The position numbers and the translations under genes are program-made. Shown piece by piece: positions 20,856 to 32,699 of a DNA stretch of 64,000 nt. The DNA is from Euphorbia lathyris (Eukaryota; Streptophyta; Magnoliopsida; Malpighiales; Euphorbiaceae). The stretch is from positions 635,001-699,000 of the forward strand of contig NC_088916.1 in NCBI RefSeq assembly GCF_963576675.1, in the 5' to 3' direction. The notes under the pieces are model-generated. The model did no database searches and was not told where the DNA came from. It saw only the letters and a list, made by a program, of their open reading frames with translations. Position 1 is the first letter of the stretch. The number at the start of each line of letters is the position of its first letter.

Positions 20856-21114
20856 AACAAAAATCCTAAAGTCTTTCATCCACATAAAATACAACTTCCT
20901 CACTTCACCAATTATAAACCAAAGATCAAATTCAAAAGTTGAGATGTAAATAGATTGCACTACATTTTTGGAATAACTCATTTGAAATAAACATATAAAT
21001 TCCCACAAACCCAAACTTTGAAATAAACATATAAATTCCCAAAAAAGAAAATTGTAAACCAAAGATCATATGATGTCACATATAATCCTAAATCATAAAT
21101 CATTTCACTTTTAA
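20856..21114 (-). repeat. GRF 3' flank (locus D)
   Basis: Reverse complement of the GRF 3' UTR/flank, with a locally duplicated stretch of about 35 bp around ...acataaattcccaaa... (20990-21045). No gene. Confidence 0.5.
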
Positions 21115-21932
21115 TTCATTCTAGTTTCTGATTCTCACTATCAGAGGACATTAATGAGTAATCTGAGGACTTCCAATCATCAATGAAATGGTGAAGGAGA
21201 TTTTGTTCCTGTGCTTCTTCCTCATTCAAGTTGAAAAAAGAGCTTCTTTATGAATGATCATCAACAAAGGAATCAGCTGAAACTCTTTGTGGAACTTCAC
21301 CAATTATTACCATATTTGTTTGGTGTTGTGCCTTCTTTTTTGCCCGGTGTCTATGCATATGACTCTCCCGTAAGTGCATCTTTTGCACATGGCCATTTCT
21401 TCCCGTCTATTCGACGACATCTTTCTGGCTGTGGATCACTATAACCTTGAAGAGAACTGCCAGATTTCACTGCAAATGGTGGCAGAAATTAATTAGATGA
21501 AGCAAAGTAGCAGAAATTAATTTGATGGTAGCAGAATTTCTCTACTAATGTGAAATTTAAAATAGGTGTGAGCAAATGAGGTGGCAGTGTCACGTTTGCT
21601 GAGATGTAACTATATATCAATGTCTGGTTTTGTAATTCCATCAACTGACTCAAAGTGAATGCTCCTCTTGTGTTCATACTTCCACTGCTACTATAACCTA
21701 CATAGGATTCTAACAATCTGGTTACTATTTTATGCTAAAAATATACTAAATATAACATTTAAATAAAATCACCACATAGGATTCTAACAATCTGGTTATC
21801 ATTTTATGCAGGGAAATATACTAAATATAAACCAAATAATAATTTCTTGCTATAAAATCAGAACATTCTTAGGATTGTAACAAAGATTCCACATTTTATG
21901 AGGAAGGAGAAATCTTAAAGAATGTCACATTT

Positions 21933-22220
21933 TGTTAAGTAACGTGTCTTCTTGTTTGAAGTAGTCTTTGTTAAGTAACGTGTCTTCTTGTTTGAAGTAG
22001 TCTTTGCTGTTAATAATAAGTTCCTAGAAACTATGAATAAGTTAGAGTTTGATTTGGTCTTTGCTGTAATCACGTTTCCTGTATATGTGGGATACGTTAG
22101 TTTCTGTTTTTGGATTTCTGTTCACTGTAAAGCTATTTAAAGCTTCCTCAGTTTACATTCTAAATAACAAATACTCTTTGCATTGTGTTGCAATTTGTCT
22201 ATTGTGTTCAATATTTATCA
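21933..22220 (+). repeat. 5' LTR of Copia-1
   Basis: 288 bp, TGTTAAGTAACG ... TATTTATCA, with a direct duplication at 21933-21969/21970-22006. TSD cattt on its left. Confidence 0.93.
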
Positions 22221-22295
22221 TTTGGTATCAGAGCCAGAACAGGCCTGATTGAGAGAGAAGAGTGTGAGAGAAACACGAGAGAAGAGTGTGAAGAG

Positions 22296-25200
22296 ATGGC
22301 AGAAAGCAACAATAATGGTTTTGTGCAACCAGCTATCCCAAAATTTGATGGCTTCTATGAACATTGGGCAAAATTAATGGAGAATTTCCTTCGAGCAAAG
22401 AAATTCTGGAGCCTAGTAGAAGACGGAATAATAGAGATTCCAGCAGGAAGAGAGCCATCAGAAGCAGAGACTAAAGTTATTGCAGAACAGCAATTGAAAG
22501 ACAAGAAGGTGAAGAATTATCTCTATCAAGCCATTGACAGAGAAATTATGGAAACCATTCTGAACGATGATACATCCAAGCAGATTTGGGACTCGATGAA
22601 GCGGAAATTTAAAGGGTCAACAAGGGTTAAAAGAGCACAACTTCAAACCCTAAAAACTGAATTCGAAATTCTGAAGATGAAAGAAGGGGAAAGTGTCAAT
22701 GCCTATTTTGGAAGAACACTCTCAATTGCCAAAAGGATGAAATCATGTGGTGAAAGTCTCAAAGAAGCTGATATCATAGGAAAGATTCTTCGATCCTTAG
22801 TTCCAAAATTCAACTACGTGGTATGTTCAATTGAAGAATCAAATAATGTTGATGTTTTAACTGTGGATGAACTCCAAAGCAACCTTTTAATTCACGAACA
22901 AAGGATGAAAGGATCTGTAGAAGAAGATCAAGTATTGAAAGTTACACATGAAGACCGAAGTGGACGAGGCAGAGGCACGTTTAGAGGTCGAGGAAAAGGC
23001 AGAGGCAGATCGTTCTTTGACAAATCTTCTATTGAATGCTATAAATGTCACAATTTGGGACATTTTCAGTATGAATGTCAAAATTCAGAGAAACGGGCTC
23101 ACTATGCCGAGATTGATGATGAAGATGAGATGTTGTTAATGGCGCAAGTTGATCTCAAGCAAGACCAAAGGAAAGGGATCTGGTTTCTTGATTCTGGATG
23201 TTCGAACCACATGTCAGGAAACAAAGAGTGGTTCACACGACTTGATGAAGTTTTTAAGCATTCTGTTAAACTTGGGAATGATTCCAAGCTAATGGTGATG
23301 GGGAAAGCGAGTATCAAGCTCGAAGTTGGAGGCCAAATCCAAATTGTGAGTGATGTTTTTTATGTACCTGAATTGCGTAATAACCTGCTGAGTATAGGTC
23401 AATTACAAGAACGAGGAATCACCATTCTTATCAAACATGGAGTGTGCAAGTTATATCATCTGACCCGTGGTGTTATAATGAAAAGCGAAATGACAGCAAA
23501 CAAAATGTTTGTAGTTATTGCAAACATTCTCATGAAATCACCTTCTTGCTTCAACGCACAAATTGAAGAATCGAGTGAAATTTGCCATCAAAGATTTGGG
23601 CATCTAAGCTATAAAAATCTAGCATTGCTGCACAATAAAGAGATGGTTCGAGGGCTGCCAAACATCAAAACCCCAACAAAAAAATGTACAAGTTGCATGA
23701 TGGGAAAACAACACAGAGTAGCCATTTCAAAGAAGAGTAATTGGAGAGCCACAAAGAAATTACAGCTCATACACTCAGACATTTGCGGTCCTATTTCGCC
23801 TGCCTCCTACAGTCAAAAGAGGTACATATTAACATTCATAGATGACTTTAGTCGAAAGCTGTGGGTTTATTTTCTGAATGAAAAGAATGAAGCTTTTGTG
23901 ACTTTCAAAAATTTCAAAATAATGGTGGAGAAAGAGTGTGGTCTATCAATGTGCAGCTTAAGAACAGATAGAGGAGGAGAATTCAACTCCAAAGAATTTT
24001 CAGAATTTTGCAAAACACAAGGCATAAGAAGACAGCTTACTACAACGTATACGCCTCAGCAAAACGGAGTTGTGGAGCGTAAAAACTATACAATCCTCAA
24101 TATGGTGAGATGCTTGCTTGAAGAAAAACAAATGCCCAAAATGCTTTGGCCAGATGCTGCGAAGTGGACATGTCACACTCTCAATCGGAGTCCCACTGCC
24201 TCTGTGAAAAATAAAACTCCAGAAGAATGTTGGAGCGATTTGAAACCTAACATTGAATATTTCAGGGTCTTTGGCTGCATTGGAAATGTTCATGTACCTG
24301 ATGCTAAGAGATTGAAGTTAGACGCAAAAAGTCAGAAATTAGTCCTAATCGGCTACAGTGTGGAGTCCAAAGGATATAAGCTGATTAATCCTCTCACAAA
24401 GAAAGTAACCATCAGCAGAGATGTCATCTTTGAAGAAGATGAAAGATGGGATTGGGCAAAAACAAAAGAGGAGACTACTGATGTACTTGATTGGGGAGAA
24501 GAATATGAAGAATCATACAATCAAGGAGATGAAAGTGAAGAAGAAGCAGATTTAGATGAAGAAAATACAGCAGATGTAGATGAAGACATCACCTCCAATG
24601 ACGCAGAAAATTCAAGCTCCAACAGTGATGTTCCAAATTCAGCAAGTTTCAGCTCTAACTCACTGAATTCCAGCCCCAACAATACCTCTAATTCATCTTT
24701 CTCAATCAGAGAACGAAGAGCTCCTGCCTACTTAGAAGATTACACAAGTGGAGAAGGATTCTCTAAAGATGAGGTACAAAACTTTGCTCTATGTATATCT
24801 GCTGATCCCATTTTCTATGAACAAGCAGCAAAATTGAAGAAATGGAGGGATGCAATGGATCTTGAAATCGAAGTAATAAAGAAAAATCAAACTTGGGAAC
24901 TTGTAAAGGCTCCTTTGGAAGTGAAGGTGATAGGTGTCAAGTGGGTGTATCGAACCAAGCTGAACGAAAATGGAGAGATTGACAAATGTAAAGCACGCCT
25001 CGTGGCAAAAGGGTATGCTCAAGAAAAGGGAATTGACTACAATGAGGTCTTTGCACCAGTAGCACGATCGGATACTATTCGCATGGTAGTTGCAGTAGCA
25101 GCGAAAAATGGTTGGAAGCTGTTTCAACTAGACGTTAAAAGCGCATTTCTGCACGGAGAACTCAAAGAAGACGTCTACGTCGCTCAGCCACAAGGCTATG

Positions 25201-26318
25201 AAGTTAAGGGAGAGGAGAACAAAGTATACAAACTAAACAAAGCTCTTTATGGCTTAAAGCAAGCTCCAAGGGCGTGGTTTAGTAGAATTGAAGGATACTT
25301 CGTCAAAGAAGGGTTCAAAAGAAGCTGATGTGATCCTACCTTGTTTGTAAAACAGGAGAACAACAAGATTCTAATTATAAGTCTCTATGTTGATGATCTT
25401 GTTTTTACATGCAATGATTTGATTATGATACAAAATTTCAAAAACTCTATGAAGAATGAGTTCGAGATGACTGATCTAGGAGAAATGAAGTATTTCTTGG
25501 GAGTGGAAGTTCATCAAGGAGTAAATGGCATTTTCATTAGCCAGAAGAAATATGCCAGTGAAATGCTTGAAAAATTCGGGATGAAAGGGTGCAATGGAGT
25601 CAGAAATCCAATTGTTCCAGGAAACAAACTATCAAAGGAGGAGGAAGGCACTCATTATATGGAACCTTGTTCAAGCAGATTGTTGGAAGCTTGCTATATA
25701 TGACTGTCACAAGACCAGATTTGATGTACAGTGTATGTCTCATAAGCAGATTTATGTCAAAACCAATGGAGATACATATGTTAGCAGCTAAGAGAATCTT
25801 CAGATATATTCAAAGTACTGCTGATTTTGGCATTGTTTACAAACGAGGCTGCACAAGCATATACGGACAGTGATTATGCTGGTGATATAGATGATCGAAA
25901 GAGTACATCAGGATATGCTTTCGTATTAAGTGGAGGAGCTGTAGCTTGGGCGTCCACGAAGCAACCTGTAGTGAGTCTGTCAACTACAGAGGCAGAATAT
26001 ATAGCTGCTGCCTCATGTGCGTGTCAATGTGTCTGGATGCAGAGAATTCTGAAACAAATTGAAGGTACAAAAATTGACTATGTGAAGGTTCTCTGTGACA
26101 ATTCTTCTACTATTAAACTTGCAAAGAATCCGATACTTCATGGGAGAAGCAAACATATTGATGTACGATTTCATTTTTTAAGAAATCTTGTAAATGATGG
26201 GTCAATTAAAATGGAATATTGTGGCACGAATGAGCAAGTTGCAGATATCATGACAAAACCGTTAAAACTTGATCAATTTGAGAAGCTTAGAGAAGCACTT
26301 GGTGTTCGAAGCATCTAG
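22296..26318 (+). pseudogene. Copia-1 gag-pol, one nonsense and a pair of frameshifts
   Basis: The ATG at 22296 (M-A-E-S-N-N-N-G) fits copia gag starts better than the upstream in-frame ATG at 22185, which lies in the LTR. In order: gag, zinc knuckle C-Y-K-C-H-N-L-G-H-F (about residue 248), aspartic protease D-S-G (about 299), integrase (H-S-D-I-C near 493, T-D-R-G-G-E-F, P-Q-Q-N-G-V-V-E-R), RT (A-R-L-V-A-K-G-Y, L-Y-V-D-D), RNase H (Y-T-D-S-D-Y-A-G-D; D-I-M-T-K-P). Defects: TGA at 25326-25328, frame loss near 25660 restored near 25850. Everything else is open, so the element decayed recently. It could still be mobilised by helper proteins. Confidence 0.92.
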
Positions 26319-26366
26319 GGTATAAACTAACTTGCTGTAAGCAAGTTTAGTTTAGGGGAGAGTTTT

Positions 26367-26653
26367 TGTTAAGTAACGTGTCTTCTTGTTTGAAGTAGTC
26401 TTTGTTAAGTAACGTGTCTTCTTGTTTGAAGTAGTCTTTGCTGTTAACAATAAGTTCCTAGAAACTAGGAATAAGTTTGAGTTTGATTTGGTCTTTGCTG
26501 TAATCACGTTTCCTGTATATGTGGGATATGTTAGTTTCTGTTTTTGGATTTCTGTTCACTGTAAACTATTTAAAGCTTCCTCAGTTTACATTCTAAATAA
26601 CAAATACTCTTTGCATTGTGTTGCAATTTGTCTATTGTGTTCAATATTTATCA
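26367..26653 (+). repeat. 3' LTR of Copia-1
   Basis: 287 bp, nearly identical to the 5' LTR, followed by TSD cattt. Confidence 0.93.
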
Positions 26654-26658
26654 CATTT

Positions 26659-26800
26659 GATGGCCTGTACGATGATTCTAACATCTGAAATAATGGCAAT
26701 TAGGGAGGCGTTAAGCTGGCTCAAGAACAATGGTTTCTCAAAGGTTTTAGTATACAGTCTGATAGTCTGGTGGTTTTAGTATCAATTCCCTAGAACTAGA
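26659..26800 (+). pseudogene. RNase H (RVT_3-type) fragment beside Copia-1
   Basis: Reads S-E-I-M-A-I-R-E-A-L-S-W-L then V-L-V-Y-S with a one-base frame break before a D-S-L-V-V-like end: the central part of a LINE-type RNase H. It lies directly next to the copia target duplication, inside what was GRF intron 1. Confidence 0.55.
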
Positions 26801-27103
26801 TTTTTCAAAATGATCTAATTCACAAAATGATCTAACACGCACCTGGATGAAAAGGAGGTGGTGGTTGAAATCTAGTGAAATTGGGGGAGCTGACATTTGA
26901 TTGAAATGGTGTGGATAAGTTGAACACTTGTTGTTCCTGGATGTTACTACTTGATCATGAGAAGAAGGTTCATTTTCTGGAGCCTTATTAGAATCCATAG
27001 GAAGAACAATTTGAAAGTTTCTTCTGTGATTAGTGAATAGTAACAAAAGCTTTCCCTGGATTTATATAGGTGAACAAAATCTTGGGTTTGGTCATTTTTT
27101 TAG

Positions 27104-28440
27104 AATAATTGAAGTTATGAAATTATAACAATACCGTTTACATATTTTTAAGTCTAGATTTCATTTCTTAGGCTTAATACATGAGTTTCGCTGAACTTGC
27201 TAAAAAAAAAGCTTGATTCATCCACCTAAACTTGTTTAAAGTGTAATGATTAACTTCTTCAATCTATAAAAATACTATTATAAGAAAAATACTAATACAT
27301 CATTTTCGGGAATCAATTATTATGGGTGAGAACCCTTATTTATATGCGTAGCCTGCGGGACGGTATAAAGTCCTTAATACTTGTGGCTTCAGAAATGGAG
27401 CGATCCGTAGCATTCCATGTGTGTGAACACAAAGGGTAGTTAAGCATTATTAACGGGTGTGATTCTCTAATAAGCCTTATTAGAGAATCCTATGCATTGA
27501 AGTATTTCTTCATTTTAATCGATAAAAAAAATATTGACGTATTTCCAATATTTTTATTGATATTATATAAATGAAAAAAAGTATGTAGTTTAGTTTTCAT
27601 TTTATATTTATGATATTTTTCTTAATTTTCTTTACATTAAATTATTAATGATGTACAAAAAAAGATGGATAATTAGATGTTGGATTTCTTTTATTTATTA
27701 TTGGATTCAATTAAAAAAAAATCAATTTTAGGTTAAAAGGATAGTTTTGTCACTTTATCTTTGAAAAACGAGATTTACTAATATCTTATGAGATTTTAAA
27801 CAATCTCAACTAAACCTAAAGACTGGGTTTAGTGGTTCATTATGCTTTTAAATGGTGAAACATTTTAATTTTTGAATTCCTAATTTAACTCTGTCAATAT
27901 TAAGAATTCAAAAATCATTATTAGGTTTCTGGTTTTTTTTTGTTTTTTTTTAGTTTATTAAGCTTTTAATTTTTATTTAGATACATTAAATATTTGATTT
28001 TTTATTTTTGACCATATTAAATCCCTAAAAATAAAAAAAGTTTTGGATATAAAACTTGTTAATAGAATGTTCTTCATTTCGCATGCCATTGGAATTTATA
28101 CTCTTCATAGTTTGAAAGCACTTGAAAACAATTTTTAATTTATATAATGTCGCTATAGGAAAACTGTAAAACCATATTTCAAATTGTAAAAAATTATGAT
28201 TTAAAACACAGATGAAATGAATAGCGTCTTTTTAACTGAATCAAATGTTCACCACTAACCAATTTCGCAAATAATAGCTTAATGCAATAAAAAAATAAAT
28301 GATCAGGACAGTGTATCCAAATAAAAAATCAATGACTTAATAAATCAAAAAATAAAAGATTAGGAGCATAATAATATTTTTTTTTGTGTGTGTATATCAA
28401 CCAATCAAAATCTTGGTGTAATACATTACAGGCTACCTGA
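27104..28440 (+). repeat. R1 repeat, copy b
   Basis: Plus-oriented copy that starts behind the promoter of GRF locus D/E, includes a scrap of the 2.05-kb MITE family (27168-27260), then the block ggttagtaa... and the long AT-rich part (27300-28260). It ends with a tail resembling 55800-55940. Confidence 0.7.
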
Positions 28441-28807
28441 ATTGAGCCCAAAAAACCCATTGACTCTGACTTATAAAATATTTCGTTATAGTCCTTTGAA
28501 TTTGCTTAAATAGATCAATTGATCACTTGATTTTGTTTATATTGATTTTGTTTATATTGATTTATTAGCCCCTTCAGCATGCACGCATTGATACATTGGT
28601 CTCTGAGTCATTGAGTCATTTCATTTTTTACAACTCAAGTTTTAGGCCCAATTATTTTCTTACAAAAAATCATTTTGGAAATAACTTATATGTCACGTCT
28701 CACATCTACACACGCCAATGTTGAAATTAGGATATTCCTAAAATATATATGACAACTTCGAAAGAGCGTATTTTGAATTATTTGAATTAGTGTACATAGT
28801 TTCTAGT
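28441..28807. other. R1-like tail and AT-rich spacer
   Basis: Remnants of a MITE-like tail (acctgaattgagccc ...) and AT-rich DNA. No gene seen. Confidence 0.4.
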
Positions 28808-29225
28808 AAGAACATCGACAATGCAAGCAATTTCAAAAGTTGTTAAAACTTAACACATCATCCAAAAATATAAGATTTTATTTTCTATTTCATCCACATC
28901 ATTTTTTACAACTTTAAAACAAAAATATGCTCTAATGCCAATCAACTCTAATAGTTGGCGCTATGGTCCCACAAATCTTATTTTATATATAATTTATTTT
29001 AATTATAAATATTGCCATAAAATTCAATCAATAGTAGGCAATTAAATCAATTTTTTATATTAAAATATAAAAAAAGTAAGGGTACCAAATGGGTGCCAAA
29101 AAAATTGACAATATTGGCATAATAATTTAAGCAACTCTTATTACACCAATGCAGGACACCCTTTTAAGCGGGTAAGAACAGATGCGCTTTTAAGTACATC
29201 ACATTTCCACTGGAGATGCTCTAAA
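28808..29225. mobile_element. Probable MITE with AACATC.../...GAGATGCTC ends
   Basis: The left end gaacatcgacaatgcaagc and the right end ccactggagatgctctaa are roughly complementary, and subterminal parts (ttggc...gccaa) also pair. The end sequence resembles common hAT-derived plant MITEs. Target duplication not resolved. Confidence 0.45.
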
Positions 29226-29678
29226 GGTAAATGTCCACTCATTATAAGTTAACAATGAGGGGAATTATTTCACTCGTTAATGCTTTTAGTAAGAAGAGTT
29301 TCCTCAAATAAAAAATTCCGCTCATTAAAAACCTTTAACGAGTAGAATTATACATTTAATAATGGTTTTTCTTTTTGTAAACTTTTTTTTAATATCCGTA
29401 AAGGGAGGAAGGATCCGGTGAACCGCTATTTAGATTGAATCTCTATATCTGAAATATTAGTTGAAAGAAATTTAGAAAAATAAACATATTTTGTAAATTC
29501 TCAATTATTCATTCACTTGGGAAAAAATGAAAAATTAAGAAAGAAAAAGGAAAAAAGTCCCAAGAGCACAAAAGGCCTATGGTTTTCATTATGAGAAATG
29601 AGGAGGAAAGAATTGCAAAAACATATGGAGATATGTCAGTGTTTAGATACATTATTTTAGATTCAGTTTCAAAAAAAA
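29226..29678. other. No recognised gene
   Basis: AT-rich spacer upstream of the TIR element. Short repeats of ctcattaa/ttaatgag only. Confidence 0.4.
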
Positions 29679-30144
29679 TGGCAAAAAAAAACCATAATTA
29701 AGCCATGGATTAAGTTCCTGATTATTTATTTTTTCACATTGAGCCCTTCATCATTGATTCTATTATGGATTAGATCTTTATTTAATTTTTTTCGTCGAGT
29801 TTGGACTGCATACATCGTTAGGGCGATTCGACTTATTGATATAGACAAATAAAAATAAGAATTCCTTGACTAGGAGAGATAAAAAATTAAAAACTAAAAC
29901 GATATTATAGAAATTAATTTCCAGTAGATTCTTCCAAACTCGATTTTCTCCTCTTTCATTTTTTGATTTTCAACATTAGAATCGACATATCGATCTTCTA
30001 ATCTCTTAAACTCGAACGAAAAGTTAAATAAGGGCCAAATCCATAACAAAATCAATGATCAGGAGCTCAATGTGTAAAAATAATTGATCAGGGTCTAATC
30101 CTTAAAACAGATAAAGTTCAGGGGCTTAATTATGTTTTTTGCCA
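29679..30144 (+). mobile_element. TIR element flanking the dirigent gene, left copy
   Basis: Ends TGGCAAAAA...ataattaagcc and its complement (cttaattatg...TTTTTGCCA), with paired subterminal blocks attgagccc / gagctcaat. The same element occurs inverted at 31088-31512. An 18-bp stretch agatacattattttagat occurs on both outer sides (29647-29664 and about 30160). No ORF. Confidence 0.7.
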
Positions 30145-30268
30145 AAAAAAATAGATACATTATTTTAGATGAATCATGTATGTAGACAAATGCATATATA
30201 AGGAACATGGATCTAACTTATAAGGAAAATTTCTAAATAAAATTCTTTATACACAGATATATACTAGC

Positions 30269-30276
30269 TATATATA
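30269..30276 (+). promoter_or_regulatory. TATA box candidate of the dirigent gene
   Basis: tatataac lies 80 bp before ATG 30356. A (TA)n run at 30289-30303 is nearer but looks like a microsatellite. Confidence 0.45.
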
Positions 30277-30355
30277 ACACAAAATTCATATATATATATA
30301 TATGAACCCAATTTTCTCAAAACATAAAAACCAATCTAATCTCAAAGGAACAAAA

Positions 30356-30925
30356 ATGGTTAAAACTACAGCCTCCATTTTTGCTTTAATACTCTTGGTA
30401 GCAATAGCCCCTGCATATGGGGAATACTATTCAAACAGTAAGGTGCATACTCCTCTCGAAGAGAAGGTGACTCAGCTTCGTTTCTTCCTCTTCGACATTC
30501 TCAGTGGAAAAACCCCAAGTGCAGTGAGAGTAGCCCAATCTAATCTCACTAAATTTGATAATAAGGAAGCAACTCCATTTGGGAGTGTTTATGCCATTGA
30601 TGATCCTCTCAGATTAGGACCTGAATCTACCTCTGAAATTATTGGAAATGCTCAGGGACTGTATTGATCTTCTAGCCAGGATCCTACTAAATTTACTGTG
30701 GTATTGTATGTTGATTTTGCTTTTACTACTGGTAAATTTAATGGCAGTTCTTTCAGTGTGTTTTCTAGGAATCCGGTGACGGAAGCTGACCGTGAAGTTG
30801 CTGTGGTCGGAGGAAAAGGGGAGTTTAGATTTGCTAGAGGGTTTGCTAAGGTTAAATCTAGCTATTTTAATGGTACTAATGGTGATGCTGTTCTTGATTA
30901 CAATGTTACTTTGATTCATTATTGA
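30356..30925 (+). pseudogene. Dirigent-like protein gene with one in-frame TGA
   Basis: Single-exon frame of 189 codons plus stop, typical of the dirigent family in length. ATG 30356 follows an A-rich context and starts a hydrophobic signal peptide (V-K-T-T-A-S-I-F-A-L-I-L-L, cut probably after A-Y-G). Family features: F-F-L-F-D-I-L-S-G, F-G-S-V-Y-A-I-D-D-P-L and I-G-N-A-Q-G-L-Y in the first half; V-L-Y-V-D-F-A-F-T, F-S-V-F-S-R-N-P and G-K-G-E-F-R-F-A-R-G in the second. Dirigents are secreted proteins that steer phenoxy-radical coupling in lignan formation. Codon 104 is TGA (30665-30667), right after G-L-Y; the frame continues intact beyond it, so the lesion looks young. The next bases (tct) do not match known leaky-stop contexts. 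A sequencing error or segregating null allele is possible. Confidence 0.85.
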
Positions 30926-31022
30926 GTTTTTTTCTTTTTTGGTTCACTATTGAGTTATTAAGAAAGTTTATATATAAATAAAAATAAAATTAAGTTAGGT
31001 TTGTTTTCATATTGTGTTATTT

Positions 31023-31085
31023 TGAAGTCCTCAGATGAATCGTCAATGAAATGAAAGTGAAATGATGTATCATTTTACCAATGAT
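31023..31085 (+). pseudogene. GRF 3'-end remnant (locus G)
   Basis: gaagtcctcagatga and tgaaatgatgtatcattttacc match the end and 3' flank of the GRF copies (compare the reverse complement of 8585-8665). It lies between the dirigent gene and a TIR element, followed after that element by the GRF tail. Confidence 0.55.
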
Positions 31086-31087
31086 TT

Positions 31088-31512
31088 ACATAATTAAGTC
31101 CTTTAACTTTATATGTTTTAAAGATCAAGCCTTTGGTCAATTATTTTTCTACATTGAGCCCTTGATTAATAATTTTGTTATGGATTTGGTCCTTATCTAA
31201 CTTTTCCGTCGAGTTTATAAGATGAGAAGATCAATTTGGCGATTCTAATATTGAAAATCACAAAATGGGAGAGGAAAAAATCGAGTTTGGAAGAATATAC
31301 TGGAAATTAATTTCTATAATTTCATTTTAATTTTTAATTTTGACCTCTCCTAGTCAAGGAATTCTTATTTTTATTTGTCCATGTCAAGCTGAATCGCATT
31401 AATGATGCATGCAGTCCAAACTCGACCAAAAAGTTAAATAACGACTTAATCTGTAATAGAATCAATGATCAAGAGCTCAATGTGGAAAAATAAATGATCA
31501 GGAACTTAATCT
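31088..31512 (-). mobile_element. TIR element flanking the dirigent gene, right copy (inverted)
   Basis: Reverse complement of most of 29690-30130: shared caaggaattcttatttttat and aaatcgagtttggaaga blocks. No ORF. Confidence 0.7.
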
Positions 31513-32297
31513 TTAAAACAGCTAAAGTTTGTTACATCTCAAGCTTTTGAATATCAATGTATCAAAACTTGTTCATACATCATAACACAATTTAATAAGA
31601 CAATTTTGAATAGATAGTGTTTTATAGATTAAAATGACATTTGATGTTGATTTTCATACATTTATGTTTTAGTTATTTTGTTTAACGAGGAGCAACTTTC
31701 TACAATCCAATTCTAATTTAATATTCTCTTTTTTACCAAAACTAATAAGAAGAAAAAATGTACATTTTAGACGAAACAATTCGTCTGAAATACATCAACT
31801 ATGTCGCTAAGGCAAGGATTGGAAATATCTCCTAAGCACATTTGCCGACCACAATTTATGGATTAGCGAATTTGAATATGAATCATTTGTATGTTATATA
31901 TCGAAGAGATAATTTTCTATTTGTAAGAAAGAGGGAGAGTGGAAGAGCTTTTAATTTGAATAAAGAGGGAAGAAATGAAGCTCCTCCTCCATGAATAATT
32001 TGTCTGTAATATAGAAACCTAATTTTGCACTAGGTACTTTTTTTCGCATTATTTGTGAAAAATTGACTTAACCCCTTACAAACTAGCTAGTTACCAATAT
32101 ATTCAGCCGTTAACTCATAAAATTTTATCGTTTAAAGACTGAACCGTTACTGAATTTTCCTTCTCGAACTGATTTTTTTTTGTAGTGAGACTTGTCATGT
32201 TTTAAGGTGATGTACCTATCATACACCTTAACTTGTCGGTTTTATAAATTTGACACATTTTTTTTGCTGAGTTGACAATTTAAAAATATAATGTATG
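31513..32297 (+). repeat. GRF-unit tail, third copy
   Basis: Matches 18290-19145 with the same order of blocks, including the ...tttttgtagtgagacttg CACTA-like end near 32180-32200. Confidence 0.7.
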
Positions 32298-32598
32298 GGT
32301 CATGATCCGCTAACACAACCCAAGTATCCCGCAACTTAAACGAATTAGGATTGAACCTTAATGGGTTTGAGTGATAAACGGGTCAAATGGGTCGACTCAC
32401 TTAACTTATTTATGAAACGGGTCGGGTTGCGGGTTGACCTGCGAATTAATTGTAACCCGTGTAATTTTAAGCGTGTTGGTGGGTCGTGTCGACCCCAACC
32501 CGGGAACCCATCTGACTTTATTTTAAGATTTTTTTTTACTTGTGTTTGAGTTTATTTTGATATTTATTAAATATTATACATTTTAAATACGGTGTTGT
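32298..32598 (+). repeat. gggtcgtgtcgacc-type repeat, copy 1
   Basis: Reverse complement of 39290-39571 with few differences, including a shared 50-codon open stretch that is not a gene. It starts at gggtcatgatccgctaacac, the sequence into which Copia-2 inserted in the other copy. Confidence 0.7.
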
Positions 32599-32699
32599 TA
32601 TACCCAGCCTCAAATTCCCACCCATAGCCCCGTGAAAGGACGAAAATGCCCTTTCATGGGTTAAGGGTGGGAAAATGCTATTTTTTTTTGTTCTCCCGA

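Larger units (their letters stand above)
21933..26653 (+). mobile_element. Copia-1: complete Ty1/copia retrotransposon, 4721 bp
   Basis: LTRs 21933-22220 and 26367-26653 (TG...CA) differ by four substitutions and one single-base indel. Target duplication cattt (21928-21932, 26654-26658). Met-tRNA primer site at 22221-22236; purine tract aggggagag just before 26367. Each LTR opens with a tandem 37-bp duplication. The gag-pol frame is broken. It inserted into intron 1 of a GRF-like gene on the opposite strand. Confidence 0.94.
21115..26998 (-). pseudogene. GRF-like pseudogene, locus D/E, with Copia-1 in intron 1
   Basis: Exon 1 (26843-26998) starts [10 protein letters not shown] but a deletion shifts its frame. 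Exon 2 (about 21566-21703) has a well-kept QLQ domain (F-T-L-S-Q-L-M-E-L-Q-N-Q) but has lost its 3' end and donor. Exon 3 (21115-21469) has a deletion across the third WRC Cys and the His, giving a stop at S-Y-A, and a later TAA. The F-I-D-D-W tail is still readable. The 4.7-kb Copia-1 lies between exons 1 and 2. Promoter and adjoining R1 copy (27.1 kb on) mirror the intact gene at 2.6 kb. Recognising 21.1-21.7 and 26.8-27.0 kb as one gene depends on removing the element. Confidence 0.82.

Noticed and set aside
26422..26688. 88-codon ORF at Copia-1 end
   Set aside because: Lies in the LTR and ends past the target duplication; no protein similarity.
30665..30667. Stop-codon read-through of the dirigent TGA
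   Set aside because: The following bases do not match known leaky contexts and nothing supports a recoding element.
32361..32549. ORF shared with 39290-39511
   Set aside because: Conserved only because both are copies of a non-coding repeat; stops and indels in flanks show no constraint.
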